Part shown: in pieces, positions 37,877 through 44,945 of the stretch
Numbering within the stretch: position 1 is the first letter of the stretch
Layout of the letters: the number at the start of each line of letters is the position of its first letter
DNA from: Rhodospirillales bacterium
GTDB lineage: Bacteria; Pseudomonadota; Alphaproteobacteria; Acetobacterales; Acetobacteraceae
Assembly (NCBI GenBank): GCA_017304945.1
Contig: JAFKLG010000062.1
Coordinates: 30,690-94,689, forward strand
Direction of reading: 5' to 3'
DNA: 64,000 nucleotides
Made by a program: the position numbers and the translations under genes
Notes under the pieces: model-generated
Databases searched by the model: none
Told to the model about the DNA's origin: nothing
What the model saw: only the letters and a program-made list of their open reading frames with translations

Positions 37877-38698
37877 ATGAACGCGCGACTGCTCGCCCTG
37901 GGTGCCGCCGGTCTGGCCGTGGTGGTCACGGCCGGTGTCGCGTTCTGGCCGGCCGCGCCCGGGACGGTGCCGGTCGTGGACACGGCGTTGCCGGTGCCGC
38001 CGTTCCCGCCCCGCATCGCCGAAGGGGAGACTTACGAGCGCTGCCTCGCCTTGCTCGTGGACGATCCGGCGGGCGCCAGCACCCTCGCCGAGGGCTGGCA
38101 GGTCAAGGGCGGCGGTGACGGGGCGGCGCACTGCCAGGCCCTCGCGCAGATCGCCCTCGGGCGGCCGGAGGTGGGCGCCGGCCTGCTCGAGGAGCTTGCG
38201 GCGCGCCGGCCGGCCGATCGCGGTCGCGCCTCCCTGCTGGGCCAGGCCGCGCAGGCGCGGCTGATGGGGGGCGACGCCGATCGCGCCTTCGAAGATGCGG
38301 GCCAGGCCATCGCCGCGGCGCCCGACGATGTCGACCTGCTGCTGATCCAGGCCAATGCGGCGGACGCGCTCGACCGCGCCCCCATCGCGATCAACGACCT
38401 GAACCGCGCGCTTGCCATCGATCCGCACCGGATCGACGCGCTCGTCCTGCGCGCCGTCTCCTGGCGACGGCTGAACAAGCTCGACCTCGCCTTGGCCGAC
38501 GTCAATCGCGCCATCTCGATCGATCCGGAGGAGCCGGAGGCGCTGCTCGAACGTGGCATCCTGCGCCAGCGGCGCGGCGACCGGCTCGGCGCGGCGGCCG
38601 ACTGGCAGCATGCGCGCCAGATCGACCCGAACGGGACGGTTGCCGATCTCGCCGAACAGAATCTCGCGCTGCTGGAAGCCGGCCCCGACCGGCGCTGA
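37877..38698 (+). CDS. Membrane-anchored TPR-repeat protein
   Basis: A 273-residue protein with an N-terminal hydrophobic anchor (LLALGAAGLAVVVTAGVAF, residues 5-23) followed by a proline-rich stretch and helical repeats. At least three TPR units are visible: near 155 (ARLMGGDADRAFEDAGQAIA), 190 (PIAINDLNRALAIDPHRID) and 225 (LDLALADVNRAISIDPEEPEA). TPRs bind other proteins, so it is likely an envelope-facing scaffold; the partner is unknown. The ATG at 37877 is used; an upstream ATG at 37829 would put a basic tail before the anchor. It ends two bases before the convergent PrpF-like stop. Confidence 0.82.
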   Translation: MNARLLALGAAGLAVVVTAGVAFWPAAPGTVPVVDTALPVPPFPPRIAEGETYERCLALLVDDPAGASTLAEGWQVKGGGDGAAHCQALAQIALGRPEVGAGLLEELAARRPADRGRASLLGQAAQARLMGGDADRAFEDAGQAIAAAPDDVDLLLIQANAADALDRAPIAINDLNRALAIDPHRIDALVLRAVSWRRLNKLDLALADVNRAISIDPEEPEALLERGILRQRRGDRLGAAADWQHARQIDPNGTVADLAEQNLALLEAGPDRR

Positions 38699-38700
38699 CC

Positions 38701-39846
38701 TCACGCCGGCACCCAGACCCGCCCGTCGAACAGCCGCCGCGCGGTGCGATAGAACGAGCCGGCCCGCGCCTCCCATCCCCGCGCCCCGTGGACCACGTCG
38801 GCGCCCACCGTCAGCACGCCGGACGGCATGCCGAGGCGCAGCGGTGCCGCCGGGTCGGGCGCCGCACCGAGAGCTTCGGCGGCGAGCGTGCCCTCGATCC
38901 GCGCCGCCACGGCCGCGCAGAGCGAGACCGTCAGCGGCAGGGCGCGGTGCGGCTGCCCGCTCGCGATCACCCGCGCGGCGAGGTCATGCGAGTCCGCCGC
39001 AAGCGGCGTGCCGGACAGCGTCGCACCGGCCGCCGGCGGGCTGACCACGCAGACGAACGGCACCGAGGTGATCCGCGTCGCCGCCGCGTCGTCGGGCGCG
39101 ATGCCCATCCGCACCGATGCCGCGCGGCGGATCGCGTCGATCCGCGCCATCAGTTCGGGCCGGGCCTCCAGCGCATCCGGCAGTTCACGCCCGGTCAGCC
39201 CCAGATCGCGCGCACGGAGGAACACCGTCGCGTTGGCCGCATCCACCAGCGACGCCTCGATGCGTCCGAACCCCGCGCCCTCCAGCCAGTCCCGCACCGA
39301 CCCGGTCGGCAGCAGCCGTCCGGTGGTCGCGCCGCCTGGCGAGAGGAAGTCGAGGCGGATCGGCGCTCCGGTGCCGGCGACGCCGGGGATCGCGAGGTCG
39401 CCCGCCTCCTCCACCTGCCCGTCGCGCAGCGGAAAGCTCGCATGGATCAGCTTGCGCGTGTTGGTGTTGAAGATGCGCACGGTCGCGGTGTCCCCCATCG
39501 CCGGCACGAGGCCTTCCTCGACCGCGAAGGGGCCGACCGCGGAACTCATGTTGCCGCAATTGCTGCTGGTGTCGATGCGCGCCTCGGCGATCGCCACCTG
39601 CGCGAAGGTGTAGTCGATATCGGCGTCGTCCCGCGCCGACGGCGCCAGCACGCAGACCTTCGACAGCGAGGACACGCCGCCGCCCATGCCGTCGAGCTGG
39701 CGCCCGTACGGGTCCGGGCTGCCCATCGCCGCGGTGAAGATCGGCATCCAGTCCGCCTGCGCCGGCGGCAGGTCGCGCGCCTGGAACATGATCGCCTTGC
39801 TGGTGCCGCCGCGCATGAACACCGCCGGGATCGCTCGTCGTGGCAT
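38701..39846 (-). CDS. PrpF-family aconitate/oxalomesaconate isomerase-like protein
   Basis: A 381-residue protein of the PrpF/DiaminopimelateEpimerase-like fold. Diagnostic segments are IPAVFMRGGTSKAIMF (residues 6-21), the Cys-bearing DTSSNCGNMSSAVGPFA near residue 94, and a second half with GMPSGVLTVGADVVHGA near residue 350. Known members isomerise 2-methyl-cis-aconitate (propionate catabolism) or tautomerise 4-oxalomesaconate (protocatechuate 4,5-cleavage and gallate pathways). The neighbouring CoA-transferase subunits (divergent, 87 bp apart) suggest an organic-acid route; no prpBC/D is seen, so the exact substrate is undetermined. GGAGGAAG precedes the ATG. Confidence 0.88.
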   Translation of the reverse strand: MPRRAIPAVFMRGGTSKAIMFQARDLPPAQADWMPIFTAAMGSPDPYGRQLDGMGGGVSSLSKVCVLAPSARDDADIDYTFAQVAIAEARIDTSSNCGNMSSAVGPFAVEEGLVPAMGDTATVRIFNTNTRKLIHASFPLRDGQVEEAGDLAIPGVAGTGAPIRLDFLSPGGATTGRLLPTGSVRDWLEGAGFGRIEASLVDAANATVFLRARDLGLTGRELPDALEARPELMARIDAIRRAASVRMGIAPDDAAATRITSVPFVCVVSPPAAGATLSGTPLAADSHDLAARVIASGQPHRALPLTVSLCAAVAARIEGTLAAEALGAAPDPAAPLRLGMPSGVLTVGADVVHGARGWEARAGSFYRTARRLFDGRVWVPA

Positions 39847-39933
39847 GCCGCTTCCTCCTGTCGCCAGCGGGCGTTCTAGCCCCGCGCTTGGCCGCGCGCG
39901 ACTCGCCGCGCTAGGTTCGCGAGGGGGGACACG

Positions 39934-40602
39934 ATGATCGACAAGTTCGTGCCGTCGTTGACGGAGGCCATGGCCGGCATCGCCGACGGCGCCACCGTGC
40001 TGATCGCCGGGTTCGGCGCCGGGATCCCGGACACGCTGCTGCGCGGATTGCTGGCGCAGGGCGCGCGCGACCTCACGCTCGTCGTCAATGCCGCCGCCAG
40101 CGAGGAGGGACCGGTCGCCGAACTGCTCGCCGCGGGCCGCGTGCGCAAGGTGATGTGCAGCTTCGTGCGGGCGGCCAGCACCGCGAGCAGGCTGCAGCGC
40201 GAGGGGCGGCTCGAGATCGAGATGGTGCCGCAGGGCACGCTCGCCGAACGCATCCGCGCGGGCGGCGCCGGCATCCAGGCCTTCTACACGCCGACCGCGG
40301 CGGACACGGTGTTGGCCGAGGGCCGCGAGACCCGCGTGATCGGGGGCAAGCTGTGCCTGCTGGAGCACGCGATCACCGCCGACGTCGCGCTGGTCGATGC
40401 GTGGGAGGCGGATCGCTGGGGCAACCTCACGCATCGCGCCACGGCGCGCAACTTCAACCCGATCATGGCGATGGCGGGCCGGCTGACGATCGTGCAGACG
40501 CGCCATGTCGTTGCGCTTGGAACCATCCCGCCGCAGCACGTGCAGACGGCCGGCGTGTTCGTCGATCGCGTGCTGCACGTGCCCGAAGGAGACGCCGCAT
40601 GA
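39934..40602 (+). CDS. CoA-transferase subunit A (3-oxoacid/glutaconate type)
   Basis: A 222-residue subunit of a class I CoA-transferase, with the glycine-rich CoA-binding opening ATVLIAGFGAGIPDTLLRGL (residues 20-39), and FYTPTAADTVLAEG near residue 112. Together with subunit B it moves CoA from a donor such as succinyl-CoA to a 3-oxo or dicarboxylic acid via an enzyme-glutamyl-CoA intermediate. The stop overlaps the subunit B start (ATGA at 40599). The pair diverges from the PrpF-like gene, supporting a shared catabolic role such as the beta-ketoadipate or glutaconate type; which acid is not shown. Confidence 0.9.
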   Translation: MIDKFVPSLTEAMAGIADGATVLIAGFGAGIPDTLLRGLLAQGARDLTLVVNAAASEEGPVAELLAAGRVRKVMCSFVRAASTASRLQREGRLEIEMVPQGTLAERIRAGGAGIQAFYTPTAADTVLAEGRETRVIGGKLCLLEHAITADVALVDAWEADRWGNLTHRATARNFNPIMAMAGRLTIVQTRHVVALGTIPPQHVQTAGVFVDRVLHVPEGDAA

Positions 40603-41240
40603 TCCAGGGTCGCGACCGGCTGGCGATCGCGCGCCGCATCGCCGAGGACATTCCCGAGGGCTGGTTCGTCAATCTCGGCATCGGCATGCCGACCGCGGTC
40701 TCGGACTACATCCCGCCCGAACGGGAGGTGATCTTCCATGCGGAGAACGGGGTGATCGGGATCGGGCCCGCGCCGGCGCCGGAGGAGGCCGACCCCTATC
40801 TGGTGAATGCCGGGGTGCAGCCGATCACGCTGCTCACCGGGGCGGCGCTGGTGCATCACGCCGACAGTTTCGCGATCGCGCGCGGCGGGCATCTGGACCT
40901 GTGCGTGCTGGGGGCCTTCCAGGTCGACGAAGCGGGCGATCTGGCGAACTGGGCGCATGGCCTGACGGAGCCGACCCGGCAGATCGGCGGCGCGATGGAC
41001 CTGGCCGTGGGGGCGCAGCGTGTGTGGGTGGCGATGGAGCACTGCACCAAGGCGGGCGAGCCGCGCCTGCTGCCGCGCTGCACCTATCCGCTGACCGCGC
41101 GCGGGGTGGTGCAGCGGGTCTACACCGACCTCGCGGTGCTGGAGGTGACCGCGGCGGGGTTCGCGGTGCGCGAGATGGTGCCGGGGCTCGATTTCGCGAC
41201 GCTGCAATCCCGCACCGGGGCCACGCTGCAACGCGGCTGA
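40599..41240 (+). CDS. CoA-transferase subunit B (3-oxoacid/glutaconate type)
   Basis: A 213-residue catalytic subunit. The active-site Glu is in VIFHAENGVIGIG near residue 48 (the S/A-E-N-G motif), and the CoA-binding GGHLDLCVLGAFQVDEAGD follows near residue 92. The typical C-terminal VPGLDFATLQSRTG of PcaJ/ScoB proteins is present. The length is normal. It is translationally coupled to subunit A and followed, 14 bases after the stop, by a perfect GTCATGGCCGGC palindrome that may end transcription before the metE control region. Confidence 0.92.
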   Translation: MIQGRDRLAIARRIAEDIPEGWFVNLGIGMPTAVSDYIPPEREVIFHAENGVIGIGPAPAPEEADPYLVNAGVQPITLLTGAALVHHADSFAIARGGHLDLCVLGAFQVDEAGDLANWAHGLTEPTRQIGGAMDLAVGAQRVWVAMEHCTKAGEPRLLPRCTYPLTARGVVQRVYTDLAVLEVTAAGFAVREMVPGLDFATLQSRTGATLQRG

Positions 41241-41252
41241 TCGCGCTCCCCG

Positions 41253-41282
41253 TGTCATGGCCGGCGCAGGCCGGCCATGACA
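41253..41282 (+). terminator. Perfect 13-bp palindrome after the CoA-transferase operon
   Basis: TGTCATGGCCGGC-gcag-GCCGGCCATGACA pairs along all 13 bases with a four-base loop. No T-tract follows. The GTCATGGCCGG core recurs at 58172 and is similar to palindromic intergenic repeats common in alphaproteobacteria, so it may be a REP-type element rather than a dedicated terminator. Confidence 0.55.
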
Positions 41283-41400
41283 TGGGCGCGCACCGCCGCC
41301 TCCGGCATCGTCACAATGCAATCCCACCCGCATCATTCCGCACGCCCGCGCTCACCCGCACTACGGCACGCAGCCCCACGAAACGCGCCCGCCCTACCGA

Positions 41401-41436
41401 TTGACATTCCCCATCACATAAGCACATCCTTATGTG
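41401..41436 (+). promoter_or_regulatory. Putative metE promoter with a 22-bp palindromic operator
   Basis: TTGACA at 41401-41406 is a full -35 match; at 17-18 bp the weak -10 would be ACATCC/CATCCT at about 41424-41430. The palindrome CACATAAG-cacatc-CTTATGTG at 41415-41436 covers that -10. The architecture recalls operators of methionine/SAH-responsive regulators (SahR/SamR) in alphaproteobacteria; that resemblance is from memory. The riboswitch begins directly after it, so the start site is probably near 41436. Confidence 0.5.
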
Positions 41437-41646
41437 TCGCCGGTCCCGCGCGAGCGGGTCAAAAGGGAACACCGTGCGCCCCGGCCGGATCAGCATTCCG
41501 GGGGCAAGTCGGTGGCTGCCCCCGCAACTGTCAGCGGTCAGCGACCGATCCGTCCGCCCCCACCAGGGCGGGCCACTGGACCGCAAGGTCCGGGAAGGTA
41601 GGACCGGTCGTGCCCATGCCGCGAGCCAGGAGACCTGCCGGCGTCG
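41435..41646 (+). ncRNA. Cobalamin (B12) riboswitch
   Basis: Conserved landmarks appear in order: a P1-like CGCCGG near 41439 that pairs with CCGGCG near 41638, AAAGGGAACACcGTG near 41463, GCTGCCCCCGCAACTGT at 41515-41531, and the B12-box AGCCAGGAGACCTGCCG at 41624-41640. Together they are diagnostic for the AdoCbl-type aptamer. Adenosyl- or methylcobalamin binding would lower expression of the downstream B12-independent methionine synthase, sparing metE when B12 is available for MetH. The ribosome site for the short ORF at 41695 lies about 40 bases after the B12 box. Confidence 0.95.
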
Positions 41647-41694
41647 CACCCACCGTCCGCCGTGCGGGGTGACACGCGCGGACAGGAGACACCG

Positions 41695-41733
41695 ATGATC
41701 GGGTTCCACCGCGCCCCCCGAGGCGCCGCATGA
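41695..41733 (+). CDS. Short leader ORF between riboswitch and metE (12 codons)
   Basis: ATG at 41695 follows a good GACAGGAGAC site and encodes MIGFHRAPRGAA, ending in TGA at 41731-41733. The last base of its final codon is the A of metE's ATG (41730), so the leader stop and metE start overlap as ATGA. The metE start alone has only a weak GAGG upstream at 41719. The peptide has no Met or Cys run, so classic attenuation is not implied; ribosome delivery to metE by termination-reinitiation is the simplest reading. Translation of this ORF has not been shown. Confidence 0.5.
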   Translation: MIGFHRAPRGAA

Positions 41734-44009
41734 CCATCGCCAGCAATCTGGGCTTCCCGCGCATCGGCGCTCGCCGCGCGCTCAAGAGCGCGCTCGAACG
41801 CCATTGGGCCGGCACGCTCGACACCGCGGGCCTCGAGACGGAGGCCGCCCGCCTGCGCGCCGCGCACCGCACCCTGCAGGTCGGTCTCGGCATCAGCCAC
41901 GTCCCCAGCGGCGAGTTCTCGCTGTACGACCATGTGCTCGACACCGCCTGCCTGCTGGGCGCCGTGCCCCCCGGCTATGGCTGGTCGAACGGGCCGGTTT
42001 CGTCCGCAACCTATTTCGCCCTGGCCCGCGGCACCGCGCAGCGGCCCGCCCTGCCGATGACGAAGTGGTTCGACACCAACTATCACCACCTGGTGCCGCA
42101 GCTCAGCCCCGGCCAGGCCTTCGTCCTCACCGCCAACCGTCCCCTCGACCTGCTCCTGGAAGCCAAGGCGGAGGCCCGCCGCACCCGCCCCGTCCTGCTG
42201 GGTCCGGTGACCTTCCTCGCGCTGTCGCACGGGACCGCGGGCAACGATCCGCTCGACCTGCTCGACGGCGTGCTGCCGGTCTACGCCGCCGTGCTGCGCA
42301 GCCTCGCCGAGGCGGGCGCCGCCTGGGTGCAGATCGACGAGCCGGTGCTGGCGCTCGACCTGCCGGACGCCACCCGAACGGCGCTGCGCCGCGCCTATGC
42401 GGTGCTGGCCGGCGCGGGCGGACCGAAGATCCTGCTCGCCAGTTATTTCGGCCCGATAGCCGACAACCTTCCGACGGCGCTGCGCCTTCCGGTGGACGGG
42501 CTGCATCTCGACCTGGTCCGCGGCGCCGCCGATCTCGACCCCGTGCTGCAGCAGGCCTCCGACCAGCTCTGCCTCTCCCTGGGCGTGGTCGATGGGCGCA
42601 ACGTCTGGCGCACCGACCTCCGCGCCACGCTCGGAACGCTGCGCCGCGTCGCCGATCGGCGCGGCGCGCGCGGGCTGATGGTCGCCCCCTCCTGCAGCCT
42701 GCTGCACGTGCCGCTCGACCTCGGCGCCGAACCGGAGCTCGCTCCGCCGCTGCGCGACTGGCTCGCCTTCGCCGTGCAGAAGCTGGCCGAGGTCGCCAGC
42801 CTGACCCGCGGCCTCGACGAGGGCGATGCGGCCATCGCGGCCGACCTCGCCGCCAGCGACCGCGCGGTGCGGAGCCGCCGGGAAAGCCCGCTGGTGCATC
42901 GCGCCGCGGTCGCGCAGCGGCTGGACGCGGTCACGCCGGCGCTGCTCGCCCGCCCCTCCCCGGCGCCCGCGCGCCGCATGCGGCAGCGCGAACGGCTCGC
43001 CTTGCCCGCCTTCCCCACCACCACCATCGGCTCGCTGCCGCAGACCGAGGCGGTGCGGCAGGCCCGCGCCGCCTTCGCGCGCGGCACGATCGATGCCGCG
43101 GCCTATGACGCCGCGATCGCCGGCTGGATCGACGAGGCAGTCGCCTTCCAGGAAGCGGTCGGCCTCGACGTGCTGGTGCATGGCGAGTTCGAGCGCAACG
43201 ACATGGTGAAGTATTTCGGCGAACGGCTGGACGGGTTCGCCTTCACCAAGCACGGCTGGGTGCAGTCCTATGGCAGCCGCTGCGTGGCGCCGCCGATCAT
43301 CTGGGGCGACGCCGCCCGCCCCGCCCCGATCACCGTGCAGTGGTCGCGCTACGCCCAGTCACGCACCACGCGGCCGATGAAGGGCATGCTCACCGGCCCG
43401 GTGACCCTGCTGCAATGGTCGTTCGTGCGCGACGACCTGCCGCGCGCGACGGTGTGCCGGCAGATCGCGCTGGCGGTGCGCGACGAAGTGCAGGACCTCG
43501 AGGCGGCCGGCATCGCGGTGATCCAGATCGACGAGCCCGCCTTCCGCGAGGGGCTGCCGCTGCGCCAGGCCGACCGCGCCGCCTATCTCGACTGGGCGGT
43601 CGCCTGCTTCCGCCTGTGCAGCAGCGGGGTGCGGGACGACACCGCGATCCACACCCACATGTGCTACTCGGCCTTCGCCGACATCATCGGTTCCATCGCC
43701 GCGATGGACGCGGATGCGATCAGCATCGAGACCACGCGCAGCCGCATGGCGCTGCTGGAAGCCTTCGCGCAGGACGGCAACGCCTATCCGAACGAGATCG
43801 GACCCGGCGTGTGGGACATCCATAGCCCGCGCGTGCCGAGTGCCGCGGAGATGACCGAACTGCTGGGGCTCGCGCGGCAGCGGCTGGCCGACTGGCAGAT
43901 CTGGGTGAACCCCGATTGCGGCCTGAAGACGCGCGGCTGGCCGGAGGTCCAGGCGGCCCTCGCCAACATGGTGCAGGCCGCGCGTACGCTGCGTCAGTCG
44001 GCGGGCTGA
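41730..44009 (+). CDS. metE: Cobalamin-independent methionine synthase
   Basis: A 759-residue cytoplasmic zinc enzyme that transfers the methyl of 5-methyltetrahydropteroyltri-glutamate to homocysteine. The N-domain opens NLGFPRIGARRALKSALE. The C-domain has the catalytic zinc ligands, His and Cys in IHTHMCYS near residue 637-644 and Cys in VNPDCGLKTRGW near residue 728. The length is normal (about 755). The B12 riboswitch and the leader ORF immediately upstream strongly support the call. The gene ends shortly before the convergent IclR regulator. Confidence 0.97.
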   Translation: MTIASNLGFPRIGARRALKSALERHWAGTLDTAGLETEAARLRAAHRTLQVGLGISHVPSGEFSLYDHVLDTACLLGAVPPGYGWSNGPVSSATYFALARGTAQRPALPMTKWFDTNYHHLVPQLSPGQAFVLTANRPLDLLLEAKAEARRTRPVLLGPVTFLALSHGTAGNDPLDLLDGVLPVYAAVLRSLAEAGAAWVQIDEPVLALDLPDATRTALRRAYAVLAGAGGPKILLASYFGPIADNLPTALRLPVDGLHLDLVRGAADLDPVLQQASDQLCLSLGVVDGRNVWRTDLRATLGTLRRVADRRGARGLMVAPSCSLLHVPLDLGAEPELAPPLRDWLAFAVQKLAEVASLTRGLDEGDAAIAADLAASDRAVRSRRESPLVHRAAVAQRLDAVTPALLARPSPAPARRMRQRERLALPAFPTTTIGSLPQTEAVRQARAAFARGTIDAAAYDAAIAGWIDEAVAFQEAVGLDVLVHGEFERNDMVKYFGERLDGFAFTKHGWVQSYGSRCVAPPIIWGDAARPAPITVQWSRYAQSRTTRPMKGMLTGPVTLLQWSFVRDDLPRATVCRQIALAVRDEVQDLEAAGIAVIQIDEPAFREGLPLRQADRAAYLDWAVACFRLCSSGVRDDTAIHTHMCYSAFADIIGSIAAMDADAISIETTRSRMALLEAFAQDGNAYPNEIGPGVWDIHSPRVPSAAEMTELLGLARQRLADWQIWVNPDCGLKTRGWPEVQAALANMVQAARTLRQSAG

Positions 44010-44013
44010 GCCG

Positions 44014-44823
44014 TCAGGACCGGGGGCGCGCCGACGGCGCCCCCGCACTCCCCTCCACCGCCGCGACGATCCGCTCCGCCGCCCCTCGCAGCAGCTCGAC
44101 CAGCAGCGGCAGATTCATCAGCTCGAACCGCTCCCGCGCCGCCACCAGGGCGAGCGCGCTGCCCGCATCCGGCACGCCGACCGGCAGCGGCACCGCGACG
44201 GAACTCAACTGCGGCTCGAGCTCCCCGCGCGAGACGTAGTGGCCGCGCCGCCGGATCTCGGCGATCGCACTGCGGAACGCCTTCCAATCCGCCCCCAGAC
44301 CGGCCGCCGCCGCCGCCTCCGCATGCGCGTCGTGGAACTTCCGCAGCCAGGCAGTCGGCTGGGCGGACAGGATCACCTTCGGCGCAGCGCCCAGGAAGGC
44401 GGGACGCGGCCGTCCCCGCCCGAAGGCGAGCGTCAACGGCGCCGCGCCGGTCTCCCGATGCGTATCGAGGAACTGCTGCCCGAACAGCGCCGTCATCACG
44501 CAATCGCACCCGGTCCGCCGCGCCAGCTCGCCCATCTCCGGCACCGCTGCGCCGAGATACGGATCCGCCTGCCGCATCGTGTAGTCGAGCAGGATGATGC
44601 GCGGCCCCAGCGCATAGACCCCGCCTTGCAGCCGCCGCAGCAACCCGGCGGCGAGCAGTTCGCGGATGTAGCGATACCCGGTCGGCGCCGAACACCGCAG
44701 CGCCTCCCCGATCGCCTCCGCCGTCCAGGTCGGATGCTCCGCATCAAACAGATCCAGCACCGCCAAGGCCCGACTCAGGCTCGGTGTCCCCTGCGGCGCG
44801 GCGTCGGCGAAATCATCGTTCAT
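44014..44823 (-). CDS. IclR-family transcriptional regulator
   Basis: A 269-residue regulator with the N-terminal winged HTH (SLSRALAVLDLFDAEHPTWTAE then ALRCSAPTGYRYIREL, residues about 15-60) and a C-terminal effector-binding domain (GCDCVMTALFGQ... ARERFELMNLPLL). IclR proteins often control aromatic degradation and bind intermediates. The ATG at 44823 is chosen because a longer reading uses a TTG start at 44895. A perfect TTATCG-tattt-CGATAA inverted repeat overlaps this ATG, fitting autoregulation. It is divergent from the FAD hydroxylase operon at 44946, which it probably controls. Confidence 0.9.
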   Translation of the reverse strand: MNDDFADAAPQGTPSLSRALAVLDLFDAEHPTWTAEAIGEALRCSAPTGYRYIRELLAAGLLRRLQGGVYALGPRIILLDYTMRQADPYLGAAVPEMGELARRTGCDCVMTALFGQQFLDTHRETGAAPLTLAFGRGRPRPAFLGAAPKVILSAQPTAWLRKFHDAHAEAAAAAGLGADWKAFRSAIAEIRRRGHYVSRGELEPQLSSVAVPLPVGVPDAGSALALVAARERFELMNLPLLVELLRGAAERIVAAVEGSAGAPSARPRS

Positions 44824-44839
44824 TATCGTATTTCGATAA
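44823..44839. promoter_or_regulatory. Candidate IclR operator overlapping its own start codon
   Basis: TTATCG-tattt-CGATAA is a perfect six-base inverted repeat spanning 44823-44839, including the T of the ATG on the minus strand. It is the only AT-rich palindrome in the divergent 123-bp gap. Position and symmetry suggest binding by the IclR protein, repressing itself and possibly the operon. Confidence 0.5.
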
Positions 44840-44945
44840 AGACACTCGAAATCTCCGTTGACTCGCGGGTTTCTGTGGACGTAGGTGTCAGCCAACGAGA
44901 TGGCAACGCCATTCTGGTCCGCACGCGGCGGGAGGAGACGGGACG

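Noticed and set aside
44824..44895. 24-codon N-terminal extension of the IclR regulator
   Set aside because: It would need a TTG start and places the extra residues before the normal HTH; the ATG at 44823 gives the family's usual length.
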